Notes under the pieces: generated by a model
Told to the model about the DNA's origin: nothing
The model's input: only the letters and a program-made list of their open reading frames with translations
The model's database searches: none
DNA from: Prevotella sp.
GTDB lineage: Bacteria; Bacteroidota; Bacteroidia; Bacteroidales; Bacteroidaceae
Assembly: GCA_017443345.1 (NCBI GenBank)
Contig: JAFSNR010000011.1
Coordinates: 1-53,370, forward strand
Reading direction: 5' to 3'
Length of the DNA stretch: 53,370 nt
Program-made: the position numbers and the translations under genes
Shown here: one piece after another, positions 27,947-36,458 of the stretch
Numbering within the stretch: the stretch's first letter is position 1
Layout: every line of letters begins with the position of its first letter

Positions 27947-28064
27947 TTCGGACGCCCAGCAAATCCGGCTGCTTCGCTCCAGCCTCCCTATATAAGCTAT
28001 TTTCTGTTCTCTTCAATTACAACGCTATTCAGTTGTTAGAATTTTTGCAAAAGGGTTATCGAGT

Positions 28065-28073
28065 GCAAATATA
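28065..28073 (-). promoter_or_regulatory. -7 box of the candidate small RNA
   Basis: Minus strand TATATTTGC matches TAnnTTTGC exactly. It lies in the gap after tilS, with no protein gene starting within 350 nt downstream. Confidence 0.6.
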
Positions 28074-28096
28074 AGTAAAAAAATGATAAGTGGTAC

Positions 28097-28120
28097 ACTC
28101 TTTAACATTTATTAAAGAGT
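28097..28120 (-). terminator. Hairpin over the tilS stop codon
   Basis: A 9-bp perfect stem (28097-28105 with 28112-28120) includes the tilS TAA. The T run lies about 20 nt further, so it may be a weak terminator or an mRNA-end stabiliser. Confidence 0.5.
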
Positions 28121-29443
28121 CTTTGCAACCGTTATGCGTAAAATCGAGGATGTCGTATTTGTGACCCTATAGCGATGATCGATTCTGAGGCCTACAAGCC
28201 ACAAAATTTCACCATGGGCATCGGTCACAACCAATTGGCGTCGCTTCTCCAACAAGGAAAGCTTCTGATCTGTCAGGAAATCACTGATAAGTCGATGTCC
28301 CTTCATACCTAAAGGACAGAACTTATCACCTGTCTGTACCGGTCGGATGGTTAAAGGGAATTGAATGTCTGCTATATCAAGTGTAGCACAAAACACTGAG
28401 TTTGAAATAGATATGGCATTAGAAATATCGAATGAAAAGCGTATGTTATCTGTGTATCGATAATGTCCAGTCTCCGGAATTTTCATCGCTTTCATCGGTG
28501 TTTGGAGAGGTTCAAGAATGAGTTGGTTGCGATCAATCAATAGGGTATGTGAAGCGGTGGAAAACTCCCTACCCGACTCTCCGTTGAGATGGGCAAAAAT
28601 CTGTTCCGTCTGACAAGAATTGAACCCAAAGGGAGTCAGCCATTCATGGAGAAAAGCCTCGGGTGAAGGTAACTGTTGCAGGCTGGGAATAGCTACTTTC
28701 TGAGACTCAGAACCTTCTTCACGTTCTATCAGAGAATTGATCTGTAATGACAATGTATTGTTAAATATTTTCTCAGCCTGCTGCAGATAATGAGCGGTTT
28801 TATCGATATTTTCAGCTACATTGGGGTTGATTTCGCATAATAAAGGTAGTACGCGCAGGCGAATCTTATTACGCACCACATCATCAACGAGGTTGGTGGA
28901 GTCAACTACATAGTCCTGATGGATACGATGAAGATAATCTTCAATCTCCTGACGACTAAGGCAGAGCAACGGACGAACAATCTGGCCATTCTTGGGACGA
29001 ATACCAGTCAGACCATGTATGCCAGCCCCACGAATGAGGTTCATTAAAAGTGTCTCTACAGCATCATCACGATGGTGTGCTACACAAATAGTGGATGCTC
29101 CAATATCTTGACAAAGCTGATGGAAATAGCCATAACGGAGATCTCGGGCAGCCATTTCAATGCTTACTTGATGTAAAGTAGCGTATTCTTTTGTGTCAAA
29201 ATGAATTAAGTGAAGAGGAATATCATGTGCTTGACAGAGTGATTTAACAAAATCCTCATCGCGAAGGCTCTCCTCACCACGTAAATGAAAATTACAATGT
29301 GCAGCCTCTATACGATAGCCCAACTGCTTCAGCATGAGCAGTAAGGCCACACTATCGGCTCCACCACTCAGTGCCACAACGTGTAGGTCGTCATGAGACA
29401 GAAGCTGGTGCTTCGCGATGAAATCGGCTACTTTGTTATTCAC
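28112..29443 (-). CDS. tilS: tRNA(Ile)-lysidine synthase
   Basis: Converts C34 of the CAU-anticodon tRNA-Ile to lysidine, so that it reads AUA. The PP-loop motif is ALSGGADSVALLLML near the N-terminus (about 25-39), with HCNFHLRGEES and AHHRDDAVETLLMNLIRGAG following. The C-terminal domain reaches residue 443, a normal length. The start is GTG at 29441-29443 and is itself part of a 7-bp repeat array that fills the 17-nt spacer after the upstream gene. It is the third gene of an exonuclease-rlmI-tilS operon. Confidence 0.95.
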   Translation of the reverse strand: MNNKVADFIAKHQLLSHDDLHVVALSGGADSVALLLMLKQLGYRIEAAHCNFHLRGEESLRDEDFVKSLCQAHDIPLHLIHFDTKEYATLHQVSIEMAARDLRYGYFHQLCQDIGASTICVAHHRDDAVETLLMNLIRGAGIHGLTGIRPKNGQIVRPLLCLSRQEIEDYLHRIHQDYVVDSTNLVDDVVRNKIRLRVLPLLCEINPNVAENIDKTAHYLQQAEKIFNNTLSLQINSLIEREEGSESQKVAIPSLQQLPSPEAFLHEWLTPFGFNSCQTEQIFAHLNGESGREFSTASHTLLIDRNQLILEPLQTPMKAMKIPETGHYRYTDNIRFSFDISNAISISNSVFCATLDIADIQFPLTIRPVQTGDKFCPLGMKGHRLISDFLTDQKLSLLEKRRQLVVTDAHGEILWLVGLRIDHRYRVTNTTSSILRITVAKTL

Positions 29444-29463
29444 TTATTACTTATTACTTTTCA
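29443..29463 (-). repeat. Heptad repeat spacer between rlmI-like gene and tilS
   Basis: Three 7-bp units (plus strand CTTATTA, CTTATTA, CTTTTCA) span from the rlmI stop codon to the tilS GTG start. Confidence 0.65.
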
Positions 29464-30633
29464 CTCCACATAGAGTACCAGTCCTTTCAGGTACTCACCT
29501 TCAGGATGATAGATATTGATGGGATGGTCGGCTGGCTGATGCAGTTGATGAAGAATACGCACCTTACGACCTGCCTGAGCGGCTGCTGTAAAGACTGCAT
29601 TGCGGAAATGATCCTTCGTTACTACTTGCGAACAGCTGAAGGTGAAGAGAATACCACCTGGCTGAATCTTCTGGAAAGCCTTGTTGTTCAGACGAGTATA
29701 ACCTTTGAGTGCATTGTGAAGAGCCCCACGATGCTTGGCAAAAGCGGGTGGATCGAGAATAATCAGGTCGTATTGATCGCCTGCCTGTTCAAGAAACTTA
29801 AAGGCATCCTCGCAGAACGCCTGATGGCGCGCGTCACCAGGGAAATTGAGTTCTACATTACGGTTCGTAAGTTCGATGGCCTTAGCACTACTGTCGACAG
29901 AATGCACCAACTCCGCCCCACCCCGCATGGCATAAAACGAGAAGCCACCGGTATAGCAGAACATATTGAGTACACGCTTACCACGAGCAAATCGCTCGAG
30001 CAGTGAACGGTTCTCGCGTTGGTCTACGAAGAAACCCGTCTTCTGACCACGCAGCCAATCCACATAGAACTTCAGCCCATTCTCAAGGGCAATGTTATCA
30101 TCACTCCCCCCATAGAGGAAACAATTCTCCATATGATCCATAAAGGGCAAGGTAGTCTCACTCTTATAGTAGACATTCTCCAGGCGTTCGCCCATCACAC
30201 GGACGAGTTGTGCAGCGATCTCCTTACGACTAAGATGCATACCTATACTATGAGCCTGCATAACGGCTGTCTTACCATAAACGTCGATAATGAGACCTGG
30301 CAACAAGTCGCCCTCACCATGAACCAGTCGGTAGGTATTGTTATCGGGATTATCGGCAATACCAATGGCTTGTCGCATTTTTAGGGCAGACGAGAGACGC
30401 GAAGCCCAGAAATCGGCATCAACGGGTACATCTCGGAAGGAGAGCACACGTACAGCGATAGAACCTGCCTGATAATGTCCCACTGCGATGAAATCGCCTT
30501 GGCTGGTGACCACGCGAACGAGTTCGCCCTCCTCTAAGTCGCTGTCTTGCTGTTGGATAGCCCCTGAGAATACCCATGGATGGAATCGCAGCAAGCTCTC
30601 TTCTTTACCTCTTTTAAGATATATTGTTTTCAT
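29461..30633 (-). CDS. rlmI: 23S rRNA (cytosine-C5)-methyltransferase, RlmI-like
   Basis: SAM-dependent RNA m5C methyltransferase of 390 residues with an N-terminal PUA domain (MKTIYLKRGKEESLLRFHPW), a SAM-binding core (VLNMFCYTGGFSFYAM, then DLIILDPPAFAK) and the catalytic FSCSQ cysteine. I place the start at 30633. An upstream in-frame start at 30738 would add 35 residues that lie inside the exonuclease gene and do not resemble the PUA domain. It overlaps the upstream exonuclease gene by 20 nt. The specific site (C1962) is inferred from the family. Confidence 0.9.
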   Translation of the reverse strand: MKTIYLKRGKEESLLRFHPWVFSGAIQQQDSDLEEGELVRVVTSQGDFIAVGHYQAGSIAVRVLSFRDVPVDADFWASRLSSALKMRQAIGIADNPDNNTYRLVHGEGDLLPGLIIDVYGKTAVMQAHSIGMHLSRKEIAAQLVRVMGERLENVYYKSETTLPFMDHMENCFLYGGSDDNIALENGLKFYVDWLRGQKTGFFVDQRENRSLLERFARGKRVLNMFCYTGGFSFYAMRGGAELVHSVDSSAKAIELTNRNVELNFPGDARHQAFCEDAFKFLEQAGDQYDLIILDPPAFAKHRGALHNALKGYTRLNNKAFQKIQPGGILFTFSCSQVVTKDHFRNAVFTAAAQAGRKVRILHQLHQPADHPINIYHPEGEYLKGLVLYVE

Positions 30634-31261
30634 ATGGTTTTGGTTCTTCAACAATCTCAAGTCGATAATCGCTAGTCTCGTTGAGTCTGACAAGTTCGCG
30701 GTAAATGAGCACACAAGCCCAAGCGTCGATAGCCGCATAGTTCTTCTGACTATCCTTCAGGACATCACGTTCCCAATTGGAGAGTCGTTCACTCTTGCTG
30801 ATGCGCTGTTGGAACAAGTTGGCAAAGATCTTGACCAGACTCTGATCCTCGATGCCGATGGCCTTCACCATATCCTGAAGGTCGATGAAGCCTGCAGCCT
30901 CGAAATCGCCCAACTCCTTCAGCGCTAGGATATCATTGCGCCAAGCCAGTCCAACCTTTTTGATAGATGTGGCTTCCAGCAGACGGATGATGTCCGGAGT
31001 GAGACCTGTGTAGTTCAGACGGAACAGGAAACAGCAGTCTTGCGAGGCCACCTGGAGCAAAGAACACTTGTAGTGAGTACCTTTAGCAAAGGCAGGACGA
31101 GTCTCGGTGTCGAATCCCAAAACGTCCTGTTGGAGAAGATAATCGACGCAACGTTCAGCCTCCTCACGGGAAACGACCACCACGATTTTACCAGGGAAAG
31201 TTACCTTGGGTAAGTCGGCCAAAGAGTCCTTATTTACCTTATTAAATATTAACTTTTTCAT
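30614..31261 (-). CDS. 3'-5' exonuclease domain protein (DEDD/RNase D-like)
   Basis: Stand-alone 3'-5' exonuclease domain of 215 residues. Exo I is FDTETRP, Exo II centres on NDILALKEL, and Exo III is KNYAAIDAW with the Tyr-x3-Asp of DEDDy enzymes. It lacks the HRDC domains of full RNase D, so the substrate (RNA or DNA) is uncertain. I start it at 31261: an ATG at 31273 would overlap the -7 box (31270-31278). The predicted leader is only about 5 nt. First gene of the exonuclease-rlmI-tilS operon and divergent from ftsK. Confidence 0.88.
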   Translation of the reverse strand: MKKLIFNKVNKDSLADLPKVTFPGKIVVVVSREEAERCVDYLLQQDVLGFDTETRPAFAKGTHYKCSLLQVASQDCCFLFRLNYTGLTPDIIRLLEATSIKKVGLAWRNDILALKELGDFEAAGFIDLQDMVKAIGIEDQSLVKIFANLFQQRISKSERLSNWERDVLKDSQKNYAAIDAWACVLIYRELVRLNETSDYRLEIVEEPKPYENNIS

Positions 31262-31269
31262 TTCTGAGT

Positions 31270-31278
31270 GCAAAATTA
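31270..31278 (-). promoter_or_regulatory. -7 promoter box of the exonuclease-rlmI-tilS operon
   Basis: Minus strand TAATTTTGC, 8 nt before the ATG at 31261. Predicted leader about 5 nt. Confidence 0.65.
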
Positions 31279-31322
31279 CAAAAAAAACTGTGTTTTTATG
31301 ATGAAATCTGACTTTTTTAAAC

Positions 31323-31331
31323 TACTTTTGC
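31323..31331 (+). promoter_or_regulatory. ftsK operon -7 promoter box
   Basis: TACTTTTGC, 26 nt before the ATG at 31358. It argues against the earlier in-frame ATG at 31268. Confidence 0.65.
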
Positions 31332-31357
31332 ATCAAATTATTGCAAACAACATCAAT

Positions 31358-33826
31358 ATGGTCAAGAAAAAGAAAACAAAAAGCGAAAAAACCGCTTCAA
31401 ATTTCACATCTGTACAGAGTGTGAAGAATATCATCCAAAATGAGAAACTGAGCTTTATAATCGGTATTATACTGGTCATCGTGGCACTCTATTTCATTCT
31501 GGCATTCGTGTCGTATTTCTCGACAGGAGCAGCAGATCAGAGTCTGATTGAAGACCCTCGGGAGGGAGAGATGCTGAACGAACACCACGAATTCAGCAAC
31601 ACCTGCGGCAGTGTTGGTGCCTACATCTCGTGGTACTTCATCAAGCGCTGTTTCGGACTGCCAGCCTTCTTGATTCCCATGTTCATCGTACTATTAGGTA
31701 TCCACATGGTAAAAGCCTATCGTGTGAATCTACTGAAATGGTTCATGTCCCTGATGATCCTGATGATTTGGGCATCGATCACACTGGCGAAGTTCCTTTC
31801 GCCTTTCTTTGAGGATGCCTGCTTCTGCCCAGGTGGTGATCATGGTCTCTATATCTGTCAATATATCGAGAATCTTGTGGGTTCTCCTGGTCTGACGTCC
31901 ATTTTGGCCATCACGGCTATCGCCTTCCTGACCTATCTGAGTGCCGAAACTATCATTATCATCCGTAAATTGCTGAATCCTACGAGGTTCATCGATAAGG
32001 TGAAGTTCGTGGTAGCCAACAACAACCCCAACGAATCCATCGACTCCTACGAGGACCAAATGAAAATGGATGTGGATGAGGAGGAAGAACTGAAGTTCGA
32101 TGATCCTGCCTCACAGGTTGTTGAGTTTAAGGAAGACGGTAAAGCTGTCGTGATAGACGATGGCTATCAGGACGAGGACACTCCTAAGCCACAAAAAGCT
32201 CCCAAACCTCAGAATGACGATGTTGATCTGGAGGTAGAAGTAGCTAAGAACGAGGAGGCAGCTGACACCAAGACTGTCGCCCCGTCACTTGAGGATCTGG
32301 AACCCTATGACCCGAAGCGCGATCTGGAGAATTACCACTATCCGACACTCGACTTGCTGAAGAAATACGATAATGATGGCAAGCCGTATATCGACATGAC
32401 GGAGCAGACGGCCAATAAGAACCGAATCGTTGAAGTGCTCCGTACGTTTGGTGTGGAGATCTCGAGTATCAAGGCCACAGTGGGCCCAACCATCACACTC
32501 TACGAAATCACGTTGGCCCCGGGCGTTCGTATCTCTAAGATCCGTTCACTGGAAGATGATATCGCCCTGAGTCTCTCTGCATTGGGTATCCGTATTATTG
32601 CACCAATTCCAGGTAAGGGTACTATAGGTATTGAAGTACCTAACGCCAAGCCTTCAATCGTATCGATGGAATCGATCCTGAACTCGAAGAAGTTCCAGGA
32701 ATCAACTATGGAACTGCCCTGTGCGCTTGGTAAGACCATCACCAACGAGGTATATATGTTCGACTTGGCAAAGGCTCCTCACTTGCTTGTGGCAGGTGCT
32801 ACAGGACAAGGTAAGTCTGTAGGTCTGAATGCGATAGTCACCTCGTTGCTCTACAAGAAGCATCCGTCTGAGATGAAGATTGTACTCGTAGACCCGAAGA
32901 AAGTAGAGTTCTCTATCTATAATCCACTGATCAACCACTTCCTCGCCAAGGTGCCCGATGAGGATGCTGATCCCATTATCACTGATGTCACGAAGGTGGT
33001 CCGTACACTGAACTCGCTCTGTAAACTGATGGATACCCGTTACGATCTGTTGAAGGAAGTGGGAGCCCGTAATATCAAGGAGTATAATAAGAAGTTCATT
33101 GAACGCAGGATTCCACCACGTGGTGGACATGGCTTTATGCCATATATCGTGGTGATTATCGATGAGTTCGGCGATCTGATCATGACAGCAGGAAAGGAGA
33201 TAGAACTGCCTATTGCCCGTATCGCTCAGTTGGCTCGTGCCGTAGGTATCCATATGGTCATTGCCACTCAGCGTCCTACCACGACGATTATTACTGGTAA
33301 TATCAAGGCCAACTTCCCTGCAAGAATCGCCTTCAAGGTTTCTGCAGGTATCGACTCTAAGACCATTCTAGACCGTACAGGTGCCCAGCAATTGATAGGA
33401 CGAGGCGACTTACTGGCATTAGTGGGAGGAGCAGAACCCGTTCGTGTGCAATGTGCCTTTGTTGATACGCCTGAGGTGGAGAGAATCAACGAATTCATCG
33501 CTGACCAGCAGAGTTATGGTGCACCCTTCGAACTGCCTGAACCTGATACACCTGATGCAGATCTGGGAGAAAGTGGTGCTGCTGATGTGGACATGCAGCA
33601 TCTTGACCCGCTCTTTGAAGATGCAGCCCGACTGATTGTCATCAACCAGAGTGGTTCTACCTCACTGATTCAACGTAAGTTCGCCATTGGCTACAATCGT
33701 GCGGGTCGTCTGATGGATCAGTTGGAGAAAGCAGGTGTCGTAGGACCTGCGATGGGTTCGAAACCGCGTGAGGTCATGATTCAGGACGAAGTAAGTTTGA
33801 ATAACCTTTTAAATAGTTTAAGATGA
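31358..33826 (+). CDS. ftsK: DNA translocase FtsK
   Basis: Septal DNA pump that clears the chromosome terminus and activates XerCD dimer resolution. The 822-residue protein has an N-terminal membrane domain of about four helices (30-200), an acidic linker (about 240-320), the RecA-like motor with Walker A GATGQGKSVGLN and Walker B YIVVIIDEFGDLI, and a C-terminal gamma winged-helix domain (about 750-822; SGSTSLIQRKFAIGYNRAGR) that reads polar chromosomal motifs. The start is set by the -7 box. Its TGA overlaps the next ATG by 4 nt. Confidence 0.96.
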   Translation: MVKKKKTKSEKTASNFTSVQSVKNIIQNEKLSFIIGIILVIVALYFILAFVSYFSTGAADQSLIEDPREGEMLNEHHEFSNTCGSVGAYISWYFIKRCFGLPAFLIPMFIVLLGIHMVKAYRVNLLKWFMSLMILMIWASITLAKFLSPFFEDACFCPGGDHGLYICQYIENLVGSPGLTSILAITAIAFLTYLSAETIIIIRKLLNPTRFIDKVKFVVANNNPNESIDSYEDQMKMDVDEEEELKFDDPASQVVEFKEDGKAVVIDDGYQDEDTPKPQKAPKPQNDDVDLEVEVAKNEEAADTKTVAPSLEDLEPYDPKRDLENYHYPTLDLLKKYDNDGKPYIDMTEQTANKNRIVEVLRTFGVEISSIKATVGPTITLYEITLAPGVRISKIRSLEDDIALSLSALGIRIIAPIPGKGTIGIEVPNAKPSIVSMESILNSKKFQESTMELPCALGKTITNEVYMFDLAKAPHLLVAGATGQGKSVGLNAIVTSLLYKKHPSEMKIVLVDPKKVEFSIYNPLINHFLAKVPDEDADPIITDVTKVVRTLNSLCKLMDTRYDLLKEVGARNIKEYNKKFIERRIPPRGGHGFMPYIVVIIDEFGDLIMTAGKEIELPIARIAQLARAVGIHMVIATQRPTTTIITGNIKANFPARIAFKVSAGIDSKTILDRTGAQQLIGRGDLLALVGGAEPVRVQCAFVDTPEVERINEFIADQQSYGAPFELPEPDTPDADLGESGAADVDMQHLDPLFEDAARLIVINQSGSTSLIQRKFAIGYNRAGRLMDQLEKAGVVGPAMGSKPREVMIQDEVSLNNLLNSLR

Positions 33827-34419
33827 AAAAGATTTGTTTTCTGATAGCTGCAGCACTGATGAGTGTTGCAACATATGCGCAGACTGCCAAGAGCGTACTC
33901 GACAAGGCGGCTTCGACGATTACCGTGAAAGATGGCGTGAAAGCAAACTTCAAGATGACAGGTAGTCAAGGGAACACCAGCGGAACTATCTATGTCAAAG
34001 GCAAGAAGTTCCATGCCACCACTCCTGTAGCAACCATCTGGTTTGACGGTAAGACTCAATGGACTTATATGAAGAATAATGACGAGGTGAATATCAGTAC
34101 GCCAACGGAGGCGCAATTGCAGGCTATCAATCCCTATAACTTCATCAACCTCTATAAGAACGGCTATACCTCGACCCTCAATAAGAGTGGTAAGGATTAC
34201 ATCGTACATCTGACAGCCAATTCGAAAGACAAGAAGATCAAGGAACTGTTTATTACCGTCGACAAGACATCGTATCATCCTACACAGGTAAAACTGTTGC
34301 AGGGTAACAAATGGATTATCTTCGACATCACAAATCTGAAGAAGGAAAATATTGCTGACAGCCAGTTCCGCTTTAATTCCAAGGATTTCCCCAATGCAGA
34401 AGTCATCGATTTGAGGTAG
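33823..34419 (+). CDS. lolA: LolA-like outer membrane lipoprotein carrier
   Basis: Periplasmic chaperone-like protein expected to carry lipoproteins from inner to outer membrane. The 198-residue protein has a signal peptide (cleavage after TYA, about residue 19), then a LolA-type beta-barrel fold: GKKFHATTPVATIWFDGKTQW is the characteristic strand pair. Translationally coupled to ftsK through ATGA, an arrangement commonly seen in this phylum as far as I recall. A 5-unit heptad repeat spacer separates it from the next gene. Confidence 0.88.
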   Translation: MKKICFLIAAALMSVATYAQTAKSVLDKAASTITVKDGVKANFKMTGSQGNTSGTIYVKGKKFHATTPVATIWFDGKTQWTYMKNNDEVNISTPTEAQLQAINPYNFINLYKNGYTSTLNKSGKDYIVHLTANSKDKKIKELFITVDKTSYHPTQVKLLQGNKWIIFDITNLKKENIADSQFRFNSKDFPNAEVIDLR

Positions 34420-34423
34420 TTTT

Positions 34424-34460
34424 AGTTTAGAGTTTATAGTTTAAAGTTTATAGTTTAGAG
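34424..34460 (+). repeat. Heptad tandem repeat spacer, lolA to DUF5687 gene
   Basis: Five back-to-back 7-bp units of AGTTTAn fill the spacer and end with AG directly before the ATG at 34461. Confidence 0.85.
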
Positions 34461-35942
34461 ATGAATCAATTTAAGCTATATAAGCTTCTTCGTAAGAACA
34501 CAAATCTGAGTTATAAGCGCAGTCCGGCCTTTGAACAAAACAAATGGGCGAAGGTGTTGATCTACATGGGTGGCGCCATGTTTGTCATGTACCTTATATT
34601 ATATGGAGGTATCATAGCCACGACAGCTGATGGTGAGGCAGGCAGGATGATCTCCATGATGCCCGTCATCCTGTTGATTGATTTTGTGCTACGCTTTATT
34701 TTCCAGACTACACCTGGCATGATGGTGAAGCCCTATATCCTACAGCCTATTTCACGCTATACGGCTATCGAGTGCTTCTTGCTGTCAGAACATATCAGTG
34801 GCTATAACCTGTTATGGTTGGCGATGTTCCTCCCCTACTCGATGATTATCCTGATAGCAGGTGCAGGCTTCTGGGCTGTACTGCTGGAATTAATTGCCTC
34901 TGAGTTGATGATCATTCTCAACAGTCAGATTTACCTGTTCTTCCGTACGTTGATCAACCGTAAGATACTTTGGCTCATTCCTGCATTTGCCTTCTACGCT
35001 CTTCCCTACTCGCCGCTGCTGTTCAACCACAAGAAAAGCGCCATCGAAAAGTTGATTGACACTTACGCTGCCATAGGTTCTGGTTGGTATTTCGTGCCTG
35101 TACTGATACTGATCCTCGTAGCCTTGTTCTACGTGAACCGTGCATTCCAGTTCAAGTATGTCTATGAGGAGATCTCGAAGAGCAAGGAACGCCAACTGAA
35201 ACATGTTTCACAGTTCAGGTTCCTTGAGAAGTTCGGAATTGTGGGAGAATACATCAAGATTGAACTCAAGTCGAACCTGAGAAACAAGACCATGCGCTCG
35301 CGCTGTATCATGAGTCTTACGTTGATTGTCGTTTTCTCTTTGCTTGTAGCCTATACCCCGATGTATGACAACGAACTGATGCAGAACTTCTGGTGCGTCT
35401 ACTGCTTTGCCATCTACGGCGTAACGGCTTTGATTAAGATTATGGGACAGGAAGGCAACTATATTGACTTGTTGATGACGCATCATGAGAACATTATCGC
35501 CCTGCTGAAGGCTAAGTTCTGGTTCTACAGTCTGATACTGGTCATTCCTTTCCTCATCATGTTACCAGCTGTCTTCACGGGGAAATTTACTCTATTGATG
35601 CTGTTTGCCTATATGCTGATAACAGCCGGATTCCTTCATTTCATCATCTTCCAGTTGGCTGTTTACAACAAACAGACGCTGCCTTTGCAGCAAAAGATGA
35701 CTGCTAAGGGAAATTTTGAGAATGGCATGCAGATTGTCATTGAGATGGTAGCCTTATTCGGACCCATACTCATGACGGGGCTCGGGTATCTGCTCATTGG
35801 TCTGACCAATACTTATATTGTGATGTGCATCATCGGATTGGGATTCATTGCGACTCATACAATATGGATCAGAAACATCTATAACCGCATGATGGAACGC
35901 AAATACGAGAATCTGGAAGGCTTCCACTCTACTAGACAATAA
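34461..35942 (+). CDS. DUF5687-like multi-pass membrane protein
   Basis: Integral membrane protein of 493 residues with roughly 10-12 hydrophobic segments and a cytoplasmic N-terminus beginning KLYKLLRKNTNLSYKRSPAF. It resembles the DUF5687 family, which usually serves as the permease of an ABC exporter with an adjacent ATPase gene. No ATPase gene is next to it here: tRNA genes follow. The function and substrate are unknown. Last protein gene of the ftsK operon, and its leader is the heptad repeat. Confidence 0.75.
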   Translation: MNQFKLYKLLRKNTNLSYKRSPAFEQNKWAKVLIYMGGAMFVMYLILYGGIIATTADGEAGRMISMMPVILLIDFVLRFIFQTTPGMMVKPYILQPISRYTAIECFLLSEHISGYNLLWLAMFLPYSMIILIAGAGFWAVLLELIASELMIILNSQIYLFFRTLINRKILWLIPAFAFYALPYSPLLFNHKKSAIEKLIDTYAAIGSGWYFVPVLILILVALFYVNRAFQFKYVYEEISKSKERQLKHVSQFRFLEKFGIVGEYIKIELKSNLRNKTMRSRCIMSLTLIVVFSLLVAYTPMYDNELMQNFWCVYCFAIYGVTALIKIMGQEGNYIDLLMTHHENIIALLKAKFWFYSLILVIPFLIMLPAVFTGKFTLLMLFAYMLITAGFLHFIIFQLAVYNKQTLPLQQKMTAKGNFENGMQIVIEMVALFGPILMTGLGYLLIGLTNTYIVMCIIGLGFIATHTIWIRNIYNRMMERKYENLEGFHSTRQ

Positions 35943-35968
35943 CTTTTTTGAAGAAATTCAGGAAAAAG

Positions 35969-36001
35969 TTTGGTAGTTTCAAAAAAAGTGCGTACCTTTG
36001 C
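35969..36001 (+). promoter_or_regulatory. Promoter of the tRNA cluster
   Basis: TTTG at 35969-35972, 20-nt spacer, TACCTTTGC at 35993-36001, about 20 nt before the first tRNA. Confidence 0.85.
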
Positions 36002-36021
36002 ACCCGCAAAAGAAAAATGAT

Positions 36022-36094
36022 GCACCCGTAGCTCAGTTGGTAGAGCACCTGACTCTTAATCAGGGTGTCCAGGGTTCGAGCCCCTGCGGGTGTA
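36022..36094 (+). tRNA. tRNA-Lys (anticodon CTT), copy 1
   Basis: 73-nt cloverleaf: acceptor GCACCCG pairs with CGGGTGT (terminal G-U), anticodon CTT at 36055-36057, TTCGAGC T loop. No encoded CCA. Followed by its own terminator-like hairpin. Confidence 0.97.
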
Positions 36095-36096
36095 CA

Positions 36097-36125
36097 AAAG
36101 GAGGAAAGAGACCTCCTTTCTTTTT
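36097..36125 (+). terminator. Hairpin between the two tRNA-Lys genes
   Basis: Perfect 8-bp stem (36097-36104 with 36112-36119), 7-nt loop, then CTTTTT. It could end transcription after the first tRNA-Lys or separate the two during processing. Confidence 0.7.
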
Positions 36126-36133
36126 GAAATGAT

Positions 36134-36206
36134 GCACCCGTAGCTCAGTTGGTAGAGCACCTGACTCTTAATCAGGGTGTCCAGGGTTCGAGCCCCTGCG
36201 GGTGTA
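36134..36206 (+). tRNA. tRNA-Lys (anticodon CTT), copy 2
   Basis: Identical over all 73 nt to the copy at 36022-36094. The identity extends a few bases on both sides, indicating a recent tandem duplication. Anticodon at 36167-36169. Confidence 0.97.
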
Positions 36207-36234
36207 CGGATTTTAAAGGTTAATACGAAGGGTT

Positions 36235-36307
<73 letters not shown>

Positions 36308-36341
36308 CACATAAAAATCAGGATTTTTTTTGGTTGTTTAA

Positions 36342-36412
36342 GCGGAATTAGCACATCGGTAGTGCACGGGCTTCCCAAGCCTGGGAGGCGGGTTCGATTC
36401 CCGTATTCCGCT
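36342..36412 (+). tRNA. tRNA-Gly (anticodon CCC)
   Basis: 71-nt cloverleaf with acceptor GCGGAAT/ATTCCGC and anticodon CCC at 36374-36376. No encoded CCA. Last RNA of the cluster. Confidence 0.95.
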
Positions 36413-36421
36413 CAGAAAGAG

Positions 36422-36454
36422 AAAGAATGCAGGTCGTCTGAACCTGCATTCTTT
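36422..36454. terminator. Terminator after the tRNA cluster
   Basis: Perfect 13-bp stem (36422-36434 with 36442-36454) and 7-nt loop, T-rich on the plus side. It ends the tRNA transcript and can also serve the convergent glucosaminidase gene. Confidence 0.85.
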
Positions 36455-36458
36455 TATT

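Larger units (their letters stand above)
27806..28061 (-). ncRNA. Candidate structured small RNA of unknown family
   Basis: The gap between galE and tilS looks like an independent transcription unit. On the minus strand a TATATTTGC box (28065-28073) predicts a start near 28061, and a perfect 10-bp hairpin (27812-27838) followed by a U-rich tract predicts an end near 27806. Inside are a GGCTG/CAGCC hairpin (27967-27984), a competing GCCGG/CCGGC pair (27965-27969 with 27920-27924), and two interleaved helices forming an H-type pseudoknot: 27906-27915 with 27864-27873 (10 bp, one G-U) and 27875-27880 with 27847-27852 (6 bp). I cannot place it in a known family; 6S-Flavo and Bacteroidales-1 RNAs are Bacteroidota candidates to test. 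A nested 33-codon ORF is the main alternative. The -33 element is weak. Confidence 0.55.

Noticed and set aside
27967-27984. Resemblance of GCGAAGCAGCC in the candidate RNA to signal recognition particle RNA helix 8
   Set aside because: The GNRA-capped asymmetric-loop helix of SRP RNA is not formed. The segment folds as a simple GGCTG/CAGCC hairpin.
31268-31357. Longer N-terminus for FtsK starting at 31268
   Set aside because: A -7 box at 31323-31331 lies within it and the extra residues look like translated AT-rich promoter DNA.
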